In this document: positions 54,744 to 63,147 of the stretch, piece after piece
Layout: the number at the start of each line of letters is the position of its first letter
How positions within the stretch are numbered: position 1 is the stretch's first letter
Source of the DNA: Pandoraea norimbergensis
Lineage (GTDB): Bacteria > Pseudomonadota > Gammaproteobacteria > Burkholderiales > Burkholderiaceae
Reading direction: 5' to 3'
DNA: 64,000 bases
NCBI RefSeq assembly: GCF_001465545.3
Contig: NZ_CP013480.3
Span: 3,038,001-3,102,000 of the forward strand
Notes under the pieces: generated by a model
Told to the model about the DNA's origin: nothing
Seen by the model: only the letters and a program-made list of their open reading frames with translations
The model's database searches: none
Translations under genes and position numbers: made by a program

Positions 54744-54949
54744 TGCTTTTCCTTTCGTCTGGACTGCTGGTTGGTGGTAAATCCTTTCGATTGCGACGGC
54801 TTTCGCTCTGCGCCCCCGAGCGACGTCGTTGCACCGGCGACTTGTTGAACCATCGCTTCAAAGAGCACATTCGCTGCACTGCCCGTCGCTCGAATCGTGG
54901 TGCCGTTGCGACTACGCTTTACGATCACGGTTCCTGTGGTCTTGCTCAT
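54740..54949 (-). CDS. Small basic phage protein
   Basis: The 69-residue protein (MSKTTGTVIVKRSRNGTTIRATGSAANVLFEAMVQQ...) is rich in Lys, Arg, Ser and Thr with a basic tail. The start is 1 bp after the DUF3164 stop and the end overlaps the HU start, so it is tightly embedded in the early operon. No function is assigned. Confidence 0.7.
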   Translation of the reverse strand: MSKTTGTVIVKRSRNGTTIRATGSAANVLFEAMVQQVAGATTSLGGAERKPSQSKGFTTNQQSRRKEKQ

Positions 54950-54950
54950 G

Positions 54951-55565
54951 TCACACCGCCGCGACGTCAAGACTGATCGGCTGATACTGATCGGTGTCAC
55001 CGATCCGCTCGTAAATACGGACATAGGGCTTGCTCCCGGCCACCTGCACGCTGTCTGCAATCGCCTGCATAGCGCGCTGCCACTTCTCGTCGCTGATATT
55101 CAGGCGCTTCAGTCCGAGAACGCGGCCCGTATTGATCTTTCCTTCCTTGTTGACCTGGAACGCGTCATTGATGAGTGCCTTGATTTCGTCGCGGCTGCCT
55201 TGCGTCCAGGTCCGAATGCACTCATCGATCAACTGCTTTGCGGCCTGCAGGCGTTCGTCGAATACGAGGTGCTCCTGGATCTGGCGAACGATCTTGAAAT
55301 GGCCGTCGAACGACAGCAGCGTGACGTTCCCTTTCACCCCGCCGAGCTTCACGCCATACTGTTCGCCCGACATCTCTACGAACGCGCCAATGTCACCGAA
55401 TGCTTTCGCTTTGAAGTCCGCCAGGACCGTCGATGCGGACTTAGCGTGCCCGACCAGTTCGCGGACCAATGCGTCGCGTGCTTTGTCGATCGGCTTGACC
55501 ATGTTTTCGGGAATCAGCCGTCCTTCCCCGTCGCGCCAGTACCCGGCCGGAATCGTGTCGCTCAT
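54951..55565 (-). CDS. DUF3164 family phage protein
   Basis: The 204-residue protein matches DUF3164 found in Mu-like early regions: AGYWRDGEGRLIPENMVKPIDKARDALVRELV, GVKGNVTLLSFDGHFKIVRQIQEHLVFDERLQAAKQLIDECI, and DEKWQRAMQAIADSVQVAGSKPYVRIYER. The function is unknown. The previous gene's stop directly precedes its start. Confidence 0.9.
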   Translation of the reverse strand: MSDTIPAGYWRDGEGRLIPENMVKPIDKARDALVRELVGHAKSASTVLADFKAKAFGDIGAFVEMSGEQYGVKLGGVKGNVTLLSFDGHFKIVRQIQEHLVFDERLQAAKQLIDECIRTWTQGSRDEIKALINDAFQVNKEGKINTGRVLGLKRLNISDEKWQRAMQAIADSVQVAGSKPYVRIYERIGDTDQYQPISLDVAAV

Positions 55566-56033
55566 CTATTGCTCCTTGCTTTCTGATTGCGTTGAGTTAC
55601 TGCTGGCCAGGCGTTCGTGAAACACGCGAACCTTGGCGATGTTTTGTTGCCTCTGCAGCTCGGTTTGCTCGGCTGACTTACTTCGTGCCAACAGAGCCAC
55701 GGCCTCTCGGATCCTTGCGCTGTTGCGTTGCCGCTCCTCTTTGGTCAGGTCCGGCGCTGGAAGCGCGCGCGGCGGATCCCGATTGCCGAGGTTGTCAAGA
55801 AACAACTTTGGCGCCGGCCAGCGATCACAGATGCGGTACAGCGTGCGAAACGCCCGTCGTACCCGGTGCTCGTCAGCTTGTTCACTCCAGGAGGACGCCA
55901 GATCCTCGATCGCGGCGAGCCAGATATCCAGCGTGAGAGTCACGCTGTCCTCGGCGGGAGCACCAGGCAGTCGAAGGGCAACTAACCCCTGCAGGCCGCG
56001 TGAGACTTCCCGCTCGAGCCACTTCTCAACCAC
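55566..56033 (-). CDS. Phage early protein of unknown function
   Basis: The 155-residue protein starts at a GTG (56033) with GGAGG 8 bp upstream, overlapping the end of the previous gene by 8 bp. It has helical, charged sequence, with WSEQADEHRVRRAFRTLYRICDRWPAPKLFLDNLG in the middle and a Lys/Glu-rich end. No family is recognised. Position in the operon supports it as real. Confidence 0.75.
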   Translation of the reverse strand: MVEKWLEREVSRGLQGLVALRLPGAPAEDSVTLTLDIWLAAIEDLASSWSEQADEHRVRRAFRTLYRICDRWPAPKLFLDNLGNRDPPRALPAPDLTKEERQRNSARIREAVALLARSKSAEQTELQRQQNIAKVRVFHERLASSNSTQSESKEQ

Positions 56034-56508
56034 GGGCGCGCTCCTCCAAGGCGGCGATTGCCGACAGTGTTTTGGATTGGCCCTTCGACGGCGTGACACG
56101 CGGTTCACCGGCTACGACCACCGCACCGGCTTGGGGACGCCAGTTGCTGATGACTTCATAGAGCCAACCATGGCTCTTCAGCGGCAGCGTCAGTCGGCCG
56201 GCATCACGAGCGGCGAGCGCCTGTTCTACCGCCCACACCCACGCTTCCAGTGGCGCGTCATATAACTGGCCGTTACGGGTGATGCGCTGCGCTTGCACGT
56301 CCGGAAGAAGATCACCGATGAGGCGAGCAACGCGATCCATCGTCAGCTCGCGCGATTCCGGACGGAACAATGCGACATACCGCACCAACGCTGAACCAAT
56401 TTGGCCGGACAGCCTGAACGCGGCCGCAAGCGCTTCACGCGCGGCTTCGTGTGCTACCAGGGCATCGAGCGAAAGCGTCGTGCCGCAGCTCGGGCAGCGG
56501 GTGCGCAT
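56026..56508 (-). CDS. Phage early protein with N-terminal zinc-binding CxxC
   Basis: The 160-residue protein starts MRTRCPSCGTTLSLDALVAHEAAREAL, where C5 and C8 form half of a zinc knuckle. The rest is helical (SALVRYVALFRPESRELTMDRVARLIGDLLPD). Similar proteins occur in other Mu-like early regions of Burkholderia; the function is unknown. It overlaps the next upstream gene by 1 bp. Confidence 0.75.
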   Translation of the reverse strand: MRTRCPSCGTTLSLDALVAHEAAREALAAAFRLSGQIGSALVRYVALFRPESRELTMDRVARLIGDLLPDVQAQRITRNGQLYDAPLEAWVWAVEQALAARDAGRLTLPLKSHGWLYEVISNWRPQAGAVVVAGEPRVTPSKGQSKTLSAIAALEERARG

Positions 56509-56792
56509 CAGTGGATCCCTCCCTGCTGCTTAGGCGTCACCTTGACGTGATTGGTGACAATCACGTCAAGCTCCTTCGCCACGGCGTCGTGGTGCCCACG
56601 CATGTGAAGGAAAACGACACGCGCAAGGCTTTGGGATACGCCCTGCAGGACGTGCCGCAACTCATGCGTTTCATCCGCCAGTTGCAAGAGATTGCCGTTG
56701 GCTCGATGCAGCTCTGCGCGAAGCTCGGGCACGCTGTCAATGACGTCGGGATTTGCCAGCGTCGGGCACATGGTGACGGTTGGTTTGCTCAT
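56508..56792 (-). CDS. Small phage early protein
   Basis: The 94-residue protein (MSKPTVTMCPTLANPDVIDSVPELRAELHRANGNLLQLADETHELRHVLQGV...) is mostly helical and probably coiled-coil. It starts at 56792 in an ATGA overlap with the previous gene, with GGAGG upstream. No function is assigned. Confidence 0.7.
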   Translation of the reverse strand: MSKPTVTMCPTLANPDVIDSVPELRAELHRANGNLLQLADETHELRHVLQGVSQSLARVVFLHMRGHHDAVAKELDVIVTNHVKVTPKQQGGIH

Positions 56793-57115
56793 GCGTCCTC
56801 CCAACTGACGGTCACGCCATGGAACACGGCATAGCCACGTCTCACACCGCCTTCGTTACGCCACCGACGCTCGCCGGCAGCGTCCAGCAGAGGGCTAATC
56901 GACGTTTGTCGATCACGGACAATGCGAAGCTCCGGTTTATCGCCACGCTCCGGATAGAGCACCTGATCGATGACCCGATAACCCATGTCACGCAGGGCAC
57001 GTGCTGCACAGTTGGCGACTCCCAATCGATCGGTCAAGCCGGGGTTGAACACCCGGCAGACGCTCTCTTTGACTTGCGGTAACGTCGTCGGAACGACAGT
57101 CAGCGAGGCTCCCAT
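56789..57115 (-). CDS. Small phage early protein
   Basis: The 108-residue protein starts 1 bp after the MuB-like stop. It has LTDRLGVANCAARALRDMGYRVIDQVLYPERGDKPELRIVRD in the middle, resembling a small mixed alpha/beta domain. No family is recognised. It is placed between the MuB-like gene and the other small early genes. Confidence 0.7.
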   Translation of the reverse strand: MGASLTVVPTTLPQVKESVCRVFNPGLTDRLGVANCAARALRDMGYRVIDQVLYPERGDKPELRIVRDRQTSISPLLDAAGERRWRNEGGVRRGYAVFHGVTVSWEDA

Positions 57116-57116
57116 C

Positions 57117-58406
57117 TCACACCCCCTTCACGACGTCTGCAGTCACGGTCGGCGAGCCGATTTCGGCAGCGAAGTTCATGCAGGCCGTCAGCAGATTGCC
57201 GATGGCAAGCGGGTACAACAGAGACACCGTCTCAGGACGATCGCGCCGGGTGCTCGTCATCGTCAGCTTGGCTCGCAGCGCGTCGACTCCGCTCGGGTCG
57301 ATAACCTCACCGATCTGCTTGCCCAGGCGATCGAATTTGAACTTGAGGTACTCCTCCAGGCGGGTGCCGTCGAGCGGAGCCAGCTCGATCATTTCGCAAC
57401 GCTGGACTACTTCACGCACATCCTGATTACGCTCGGAAAGCTTGGCCTTCAGTTCCGGCTGGCCAATCAGGATGATCGAGAGCAACTTCTTAAAGCCCAT
57501 CTCCAACTCGAAGAAGCGCTTCAGGTGCTTGATCGTTGGGACAGGTAGCGCGTGAGCTTCGTCGATCACCAAGCAGTGCCGGTAACCGGCGGTATGGCTT
57601 TCGCGCAGCGCCTTATGCAACTGCGCAAAGCGCGCCTCAGGGCTGGATTTCGGCTTCTCAAGCGGAGCGACAGCCGCCATCAATGCTTCCGCGATGTGCG
57701 TCGACTTGAGGGTTTTCCCCTTTTGATCGTTGTCTTCCATCGCAAGCACATATGGTTTGATCAGCAAGATGGGCTGATTCTCACGGACGATGCGATCCTC
57801 AAGGTCGCGCATCAGCGTGGTCTTGCCAGCACCGCTTTCCGCCACGACGGCGAGCAAGCCTCCGTGTTTAGCCGTCTGGAACATTGCCTCGCGCACATAG
57901 CGGATGTCGGGGCTGACGTACATGTCGTCTGCGGCCTGGATATCGTCCTGGAACGGGTCGCGGAACAGGCTGAAATGCTTACGTGCCGCTGGATAAAGAG
58001 TTTGCTTGCGCAGTAACATAGATTCCTCCGGGTTGGACTCGATAGCGGATTTCGACTTGGTGACCGAGCGGGCCGCGTTGGCGCGCGGCTCGCTCACCTG
58101 TGCTTCAAGAACCTTGGGCAGCTCGGATGGATCGACCCCGATATCGGCGAGGAACGCGTGGACACGTTCGCGCACGTCGGTCTGATCAACCTCTTCAAAG
58201 GCACTCTCGAGTAAGTTCGGCGCAACGCCTTTCCCTTCGAGAAAATCCAGAATGCGCTCCTTGAGATCAAGCTCGTCGAGGCTCTTGGGCCATTCGCCGT
58301 GATTGACGATTTGCGCAACCGTGGCTTGCGAGACATTCAGAGATTTCGCCAAGTCGGCCTGTTTGCAGCTGGCTTGGGCCAGCAAGTTCTTCAGCTTCAG
58401 CATCAT
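57117..58406 (-). CDS. MuB/TniB-like AAA+ ATPase, transposition target selector
   Basis: The 429-residue protein has an N-terminal HTH (CKQADLAKSLNVSQATVAQIVNHGEWP, residues 14-40), then AAA+ motifs: Walker A ESGAGKTT near 190-197 and Walker B HCLVIDEAH with D282/E283. This is the architecture of Mu B, which binds target DNA, activates the transposase and gives immunity. It is 429 residues against about 310 in Mu; the extra part is the linker before the ATPase. It overlaps the transposase stop by 4 bp. Confidence 0.93.
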   Translation of the reverse strand: MMLKLKNLLAQASCKQADLAKSLNVSQATVAQIVNHGEWPKSLDELDLKERILDFLEGKGVAPNLLESAFEEVDQTDVRERVHAFLADIGVDPSELPKVLEAQVSEPRANAARSVTKSKSAIESNPEESMLLRKQTLYPAARKHFSLFRDPFQDDIQAADDMYVSPDIRYVREAMFQTAKHGGLLAVVAESGAGKTTLMRDLEDRIVRENQPILLIKPYVLAMEDNDQKGKTLKSTHIAEALMAAVAPLEKPKSSPEARFAQLHKALRESHTAGYRHCLVIDEAHALPVPTIKHLKRFFELEMGFKKLLSIILIGQPELKAKLSERNQDVREVVQRCEMIELAPLDGTRLEEYLKFKFDRLGKQIGEVIDPSGVDALRAKLTMTSTRRDRPETVSLLYPLAIGNLLTACMNFAAEIGSPTVTADVVKGV

Positions 58407-60202
58407 TCACCTCCAGCCGCTGCACGCAGCAGCTGCAGCGGTTTCTGATGGCCCGCTCTGGGGCCGGAAAGCTCGGCGACGATAGCGTCGAGCTGCTCTT
58501 GCGGAACACCTGCCGGATAGCGTTGCTGCAACCACTGGAAGCGTTCGGCAGTCCACTTCCCACCTGCGAATTCGACTCTCGGCTTGATCTGCTTGGCAGC
58601 GTCCACGTGAGAAAGCGGTGGCAACTCAATCGTCGGCGCAACAAGGTCGTGAGCGGTACCACGACGCGGCAGGTACGTCGGCAGCGTGGTGTTGTCAATG
58701 TGCTTGTACGGATCGAGTTGTCCGCCGAACGGCAGGGACTTCGCCTTGCGTGCAGCCTCTGCTGCAGCTGGACTTTCTGTGCCGGTGACCAGTTGTTCAA
58801 TGTCTTTGAGGGCACTCTGGGCCGGTGTCTCAGCGTGACGCCGATAGCTCACGCCAATGACGGCGGAATCGTCGCTGAAGCCGAATTCCGTCTTCTTCAC
58901 CTCGTTGATGACGTGGAACACCTCGTGACCGTCCTCGCCGATAAGCACCACTTGCGCAGCGTCATCGCGCCAGGGGTTACGGGTGACCATCACCTTCTCG
59001 CCGACCATCACGCCGGGCACCGTCGAGACGTCATATTCGCGGCCCTGGAACGGCACTCGCAACTTCGGCGTAACCTTCCGGCTCTCAGGTGTCGCCACGG
59101 CCAATTCGCGGCATACGTCAACGATAGGAGCCTTAATCAGCTGGTCGGCACGTATCGCCATCCACGCCTGGCTGCGTGTCTGTTTGTGGCGCCGATGGAC
59201 AGCCGTCGCATTGAAGTGCATCCGCCACTTCCTTGCCAAGGTGTTCAGTTCGTCCAGACTGTTGACTGGCTGGAACTTGAGGCCCGGCTCGAACTTGCGC
59301 TCGATGATGTTGCGTGCGTTCTCCACCTGACCGGTGGCGCGTGCGTTGCCGACTTTGTGGACGATCATCTCGATGCCCAGCGATCGACACAGGTTTCGGG
59401 TCATGGATGCCGTGTTGGCTGAGCCGGCGTCCAGCATCAAAATGCGCGGCACGCCGTGGAGCAAGTCAGCCCCATCACGCTCTTGCATGGCGTTGATCAG
59501 CACCGAACAAAGGTTTTCCCCCGATTCAGCGCCCATCACATACTCCGTGTAGAGCCAGTCGCTGGTGTGATCCGTGATCTCGTAGCTCCACACCCGGTCG
59601 GCAGCAATGCGAGCGATGTTCTTCGGCTTGTTCTTATAGAACTCGGCGTGGTCCATGACGCGCAGACCATTCGCCCGAGCATCAGCGGAGGGCTTCAGGT
59701 AATACAGCACGCACAGGCTCGCGTCGATCTGCCAGACGTGATTCGGATGCAGGCTGGCCAACTCGGTGACGGGGGCCGGCGCGAGCAACTGGTCCGGATG
59801 CACTCCGTACATACGCAGTGTGCGGTGGATTGTGCTCTCCGACAGGGGGCGCAACTCGCCGGTCGCATCGTCGAGATACTCGGCTCGAATCATCTGATTG
59901 GCGCGCAGCGTTTCGACAGCATCGGCGACCGAGTAGAGCCGCTTGCCATTCTTTCGCGTCGATTCCATCAGAACGGCAGAGATCATCATCGCCTCATCTC
60001 TCGCCAACGCACTTTGCCCAGCGTCGGAGCGGCGCTTGCGTTGCGACACGACCGATACCTCCTTGAGCTTCTTGAGCAGCGTGGCGCGTGACATCCGCAG
60101 TTCGCGGCACGCTGCATCGTAAATCGCCCCTTTGGCGCCATGCCCGGCCTTTCGAGCAGCGTGAGCTACGGCCACCAATCGTTCGGTCAGGACGGCGTTC
60201 AT
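58403..60202 (-). CDS. Mu-type DDE transposase (MuA-like)
   Basis: The 599-residue protein has an N-terminal HTH region (YDAACRELRMSRATLLKKLKEV), then the integrase core with HVWQIDAS (D160), ILMLDAGSANT (D258) and GQVENARNIIERKF (E294): a full DDE set. A Mu-transposase C-terminal beta-barrel follows (FQGREYDVSTVPGVMVGEKVMVTRNPW). It is closer to the BcepMu transposase layout than to Mu A. It should cut and join phage ends during replicative transposition with the MuB-like partner. Confidence 0.94.
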   Translation of the reverse strand: MNAVLTERLVAVAHAARKAGHGAKGAIYDAACRELRMSRATLLKKLKEVSVVSQRKRRSDAGQSALARDEAMMISAVLMESTRKNGKRLYSVADAVETLRANQMIRAEYLDDATGELRPLSESTIHRTLRMYGVHPDQLLAPAPVTELASLHPNHVWQIDASLCVLYYLKPSADARANGLRVMDHAEFYKNKPKNIARIAADRVWSYEITDHTSDWLYTEYVMGAESGENLCSVLINAMQERDGADLLHGVPRILMLDAGSANTASMTRNLCRSLGIEMIVHKVGNARATGQVENARNIIERKFEPGLKFQPVNSLDELNTLARKWRMHFNATAVHRRHKQTRSQAWMAIRADQLIKAPIVDVCRELAVATPESRKVTPKLRVPFQGREYDVSTVPGVMVGEKVMVTRNPWRDDAAQVVLIGEDGHEVFHVINEVKKTEFGFSDDSAVIGVSYRRHAETPAQSALKDIEQLVTGTESPAAAEAARKAKSLPFGGQLDPYKHIDNTTLPTYLPRRGTAHDLVAPTIELPPLSHVDAAKQIKPRVEFAGGKWTAERFQWLQQRYPAGVPQEQLDAIVAELSGPRAGHQKPLQLLRAAAGGE

Positions 60203-60205
60203 GTG

Positions 60206-61138
60206 TTATGCCTCGGTGGTTTCGTCGCTGCGCAGCCAGGCCGGGATTTCTTCTCCGTCCGGGGTGTCCTTGACACCGAATTCGCCGCGCAATTGTTTGA
60301 CCGACACCTCGACCTGGCACAACAGGCCCGCCATGAAATCGTCGTGGACCATGTCGTGCTTCTCGGCGTGTTCGGCGAGTGACTGAAAGGCCGCGCGCAG
60401 CTTGCCGCGAACTACCGATTCAGCTTCAAAGGCGAACTGGCTCGCCTCCTTGCGAATTTCCTGGCCCTCGACATCAGGCGGCGGCGTCTGCACGCGAGGC
60501 CTCTTTGTCGTGATCTTGGCGGCCAACTCGTCGATCTTGGCGTTCTTGTCGGCAAGCAGGCGGGACTGTGCCTCAGCGTTCTCGCGTGTTTCGCGCAGGG
60601 TGGCACGTAGCTCCTTGACGCTCATGGTGGCGATGTCGTCGAGCTTTAGCTCGCCGGTCTGGCCGGTCAGTTCCAGCTCCTCGATTTGCTCGTCGTCCAA
60701 TACAAGCATCTCAAACAACTTGGACTGCCCCCCGACCGCCTTCAAAACGGGCGACGTCGCCCGGTTCGTAAACTTGACCGCCGACTGGATGAACCGGCGT
60801 GCGACGCGATCTTCTATGCCGAGAGCGTCTAGGCGAGCGGTAAATTGACCGTGTTCGCACGCCTCCTTGAGCACCCGCAGACCACGCCCGACTTCCAAGC
60901 AGGCTTCCACACTGCGGCGCATGTTGGCCGCGATGTCACGCTGGATAAGGTCGGGATCGGTGCAGTCCGCGGGCAACTGGTAGCCGAGTTGAGTTGCGAC
61001 GGCGCGCACAGTGGCCTGACGCTCTTCGTGCATGACGGCGAGTTGGTTGGCAGCCTCACGCATCGCAGGCAGCGCCGGGGTATCGGCGTCGGTTACCACC
61101 ACGGCGGTGTTTTCAGTCTGTAGCGGCTTTCGAGCCAT
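60206..61138 (-). CDS. DUF3102-like phage early protein
   Basis: The 310-residue protein has DIAANMRRSVEACLEVGRGLRVLKEACEHGQFTARLDALGIEDRVARRFIQSAVKF at about 70-125, resembling DUF3102 (helix, HG-F, then RxARRFI). A long helical part follows (ELRATLRETRENAEAQSRLLADKNAKIDELAAKI), probably coiled coil. AAGGAG lies 6 bp before the ATG. It precedes the transposase by 3 bp; the function is unknown. Confidence 0.8.
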   Translation of the reverse strand: MARKPLQTENTAVVVTDADTPALPAMREAANQLAVMHEERQATVRAVATQLGYQLPADCTDPDLIQRDIAANMRRSVEACLEVGRGLRVLKEACEHGQFTARLDALGIEDRVARRFIQSAVKFTNRATSPVLKAVGGQSKLFEMLVLDDEQIEELELTGQTGELKLDDIATMSVKELRATLRETRENAEAQSRLLADKNAKIDELAAKITTKRPRVQTPPPDVEGQEIRKEASQFAFEAESVVRGKLRAAFQSLAEHAEKHDMVHDDFMAGLLCQVEVSVKQLRGEFGVKDTPDGEEIPAWLRSDETTEA

Positions 61139-61148
61139 CGAGCTCTCC

Positions 61149-61457
61149 TTAGATTTGAGTGGTCAGACGGTTGGTCATTTCATCGATTCGCTGTCGGGCA
61201 GAATCGAGCGAGCGCAGAATGCTTACTGCGTGCTGGGCGAGGCGCGATGAGGGGCGAATGCGGCCGGTCTCTGGGATGCGTTCGGCAAAGCCTTTCTCCT
61301 CGAGCGTCGCCACGTAGCGCGTGATTGCGCTAGGCTCCAGACCGGTTGCCTTCGACAGTTCCGTGGGCGTCAACCCGTGAGAAAAGTGCCCCAGGAGCAC
61401 ATTCAGAACCTCGAGCACCTTGCCGGCGGACTGTGCTGTTTTCGGAGTCTCTTTCAT
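61149..61457 (-). CDS. Small winged-helix (IclR-N/MarR-like) phage regulator
   Basis: The 102-residue protein is one winged helix: GKVLEVLNVLLGHFSHGLTPTELSKATGLEPSAITRYVATLEEKGFAERIPETGRIRPSSRL. This is the DNA-binding half of IclR proteins without their ligand domain. The ATG at 61457 overlaps the previous stop (ATGA). It may regulate early transcription. Confidence 0.82.
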   Translation of the reverse strand: MKETPKTAQSAGKVLEVLNVLLGHFSHGLTPTELSKATGLEPSAITRYVATLEEKGFAERIPETGRIRPSSRLAQHAVSILRSLDSARQRIDEMTNRLTTQI

Positions 61458-61936
61458 CGTAAGTCTCTGCAAAGGTCCAATTCAGGCTGCGCGTGCTTCT
61501 CGACATTCCCCCGGTGCCAGGCAAGACCCTCCATAGCCTTCTGAATGACGGCAAGCGTGTCGTTGGCGTCTGACTTTCCGTTGTAAAACTGCAGGAGGTG
61601 GCCAACCGCCGTGTTGAGCGTCTCTTGGAGCGCTTGGATGTCCGCCGCGTCAGCGGTGCGGCCGACGGGAATGTCGATGAGCAACTTTCCAGCGCTGGCG
61701 GTCTGCCAGCGAGTCACGAAGTCGATGCCGCAAGCATTCTCGAACGGCCGGACAAGGTTCAGCGGCATACGCCCGTTCTGAAACCACTTGTAGAGTGCCC
61801 AGTGATCAGCAAGCCCCATGCGCTCAGCGATGCGCTCCACCGAAAGGTTGCGACGCTCCTTTGCGTGGTCTTTGCACAGTTCCAGCGCCTGGCGTAGCGA
61901 GGTCGGCTGGATGTGTTTCCAATTGCGGCGGCTCAT
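61454..61936 (-). CDS. Phage early HTH-type protein
   Basis: The 160-residue protein starts MSRRNWKHIQPTSLRQALELCKDHAKERRNLSVERIAERMGLADHWALYKWFQNGRMPLNLVRPFENACG. The middle reads like a helix-turn-helix of the Cro/CI type (SVERIAERMGLADHWALYKWFQNGRMP). GGACTCC precedes the ATG at 61936. It may be a DNA-binding regulator of the early operon. Confidence 0.78.
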   Translation of the reverse strand: MSRRNWKHIQPTSLRQALELCKDHAKERRNLSVERIAERMGLADHWALYKWFQNGRMPLNLVRPFENACGIDFVTRWQTASAGKLLIDIPVGRTADAADIQALQETLNTAVGHLLQFYNGKSDANDTLAVIQKAMEGLAWHRGNVEKHAQPELDLCRDLR

Positions 61937-62046
61937 TGGAGTCCCTTCAAAAACACCACTTCCAAACAATGGCGGCTTTTGCAACTGTCGAAAGCCATTT
62001 GCAGGATGTAGGATTGACAGCAGATAATCCGAAGAGGAAAAGGCTC

Positions 62047-62292
62047 ATGGGCGAAAGTCGACGCATTGAACAACTCGAAGGTCAAGTCAACGCACTCGCC
62101 TCCGCCTGGCTCACTCTTGTTGCGGCCCTGGAAACACAGGAGGGCTTTGATACGTCGCGTCTTCAGGCGTTTTTGCGCACGCGGCGCTGGCCACAGAATC
62201 ACACGGTGAACTCTGAAGCACGGCCGACGTTGGCATGGCTGTGCGAGCAACTGGACGAGGCACGTGCTTCTCGCCTATCAGACGAGCACTAA
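62047..62292 (+). CDS. Small phage protein encoded opposite to the early operon
   Basis: An 81-residue frame (MGESRRIEQLEGQVNALASAWLTLVAALETQEGFDTSRLQAFLRTRRWPQNH...) begins at an ATG behind GAGGAAAAGG. It lies alone in the 388-bp gap between two minus-strand genes and reads rightward. It has a helical start like a short coiled coil. The regular composition and ribosome-binding site make it plausible; the function is unknown. Confidence 0.6.
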   Translation: MGESRRIEQLEGQVNALASAWLTLVAALETQEGFDTSRLQAFLRTRRWPQNHTVNSEARPTLAWLCEQLDEARASRLSDEH

Positions 62293-62324
62293 TGGGAAAG
62301 CCGAGGCAATCGTGCATAGCGGCC

Positions 62325-62564
62325 TCACGCAGCGCGACGATGGACAGATGCGAGGGCCTTCGCGGGGTCTGCGCAGATTTCACCGGCCTTGAGCCCAAGT
62401 TTGATAGCGATCTCGTGGGCTTGACCCCGGACGCATTTTTTGCGGCCGCCCAAGACCTCGAACACCAGATTCGGGGAAAAGCGGTTGGCGATGGCCCATT
62501 GGGTGATCGAGATGCCTTTGGACTGAAGCTCGGCGCGGGCTTCATCAGCAGTACGTAGTTTCAT
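62325..62564 (-). CDS. Ner-like small DNA-binding protein
   Basis: The 79-residue protein has a HTH-type core, SKGISITQWAIANRFSPNLVFEVLGGRKKCVRGQAHEIAIKLGLKAG, like small Ner/Cro-type regulators at the head of Mu-like early operons. GGAG lies 6-9 bp before the ATG at 62564. It is first in the operon behind the early promoter and faces the repressor gene. In Mu, Ner turns down early transcription. Confidence 0.85.
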   Translation of the reverse strand: MKLRTADEARAELQSKGISITQWAIANRFSPNLVFEVLGGRKKCVRGQAHEIAIKLGLKAGEICADPAKALASVHRRAA

Positions 62565-62588
62565 GGCTGGCTCCTAGCGAGAGGCGGC

Positions 62589-62608
62589 CGGCACTTTGCA
62601 GAGTGCCG
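62589..62608. other. Hairpin in the early-operon leader
   Basis: CGGCACT (62589-62595) pairs with AGTGCCG (62602-62608), with a 6-nt loop. It lies between the early promoter and the ner-like start and may be part of an operator or leader structure. No T-run follows. Confidence 0.45.
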
Positions 62609-62644
62609 ATTAAGTTGCCGTTCGTTGTTGGACGGTGTGAATCA

Positions 62645-62673
62645 ATTATTGTGAAGTTAGCTTCACAAGTCAA
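62645..62673 (-). promoter_or_regulatory. Phage early promoter
   Basis: On the minus strand TTGACT (62673-62668) and AATAAT (62650-62645) are separated by exactly 17 bp, a good sigma-70 match. It drives the leftward early operon from about 80 bp upstream of the ner-like start. Confidence 0.8.
62649..62668. promoter_or_regulatory. Repressor operator in the early-promoter spacer
   Basis: TTGTGAAG (62649-62656), TTAG, CTTCACAA (62661-62668): a 20-bp interrupted palindrome filling the spacer between -35 and -10. Binding of the XRE repressor here would block the early promoter. It lies 30 bp before the repressor start, so it may also set repressor level. Confidence 0.75.
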
Positions 62674-62697
62674 GTAATTTTTTGGGGTGTTTTCTTC

Positions 62698-63147
62698 ATG
62701 ATTGGCAATCGACTAAAGGAGGAGCGGAAGCGCTTGGGGTTTAACCAAGAGGGGTTCGCGGGCTTGGCAAGCGTTTCAAGGCGTGCCTATGCAGAATGGG
62801 AGGCCGGCAACACGTTTCCCACGGCGCAGCAACTTAGTGCGTTTGCGTCGGTAGGCGCAGACATCCAATACATCGTGACTGCGGAGCGTCGCGGCGGTGG
62901 GATTGGAGAGGCGGCAGTCCATCAGGCTGTACTTGATGCGGTCGCGCTGCTGTCTCTGGACAAAAAATTGGACGCGCAGCAGCTCGCTAAGGCCGTGGTG
63001 CAACTGTGCAGAAAGCCAGCGCCGATATCCGAATCACAGCAAGGGACCAGGTATGAAGGTTCAATGCAGGTGTTTCACCAAGCGCCGACGGGGGACATCG
63101 CTGGTCGAGACATCGTGAATAACGGCAAGGTGCGTAAAGGTAAGTAA
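62698..63147 (+). CDS. XRE-family phage repressor with C-terminal AGRDIVN motif
   Basis: The 149-residue protein has an N-terminal HTH (MIGNRLKEERKRLGFNQEGFAGLASVSRRAYAEWEAGNTFPTAQQL, residues 1-50), then helical linker (VLDAVALLSLDKKLDAQQLAKAVVQLC). The C-terminus contains TGDIAGRDIVNN near 130-141. It should be the lysogeny repressor, binding the palindrome in the early promoter. No peptidase-type cleavage domain is present, so it is not a LexA/CI autoprotease. The last base of its stop codon is the first base of the next ATG. Confidence 0.87.
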   Translation: MIGNRLKEERKRLGFNQEGFAGLASVSRRAYAEWEAGNTFPTAQQLSAFASVGADIQYIVTAERRGGGIGEAAVHQAVLDAVALLSLDKKLDAQQLAKAVVQLCRKPAPISESQQGTRYEGSMQVFHQAPTGDIAGRDIVNNGKVRKGK

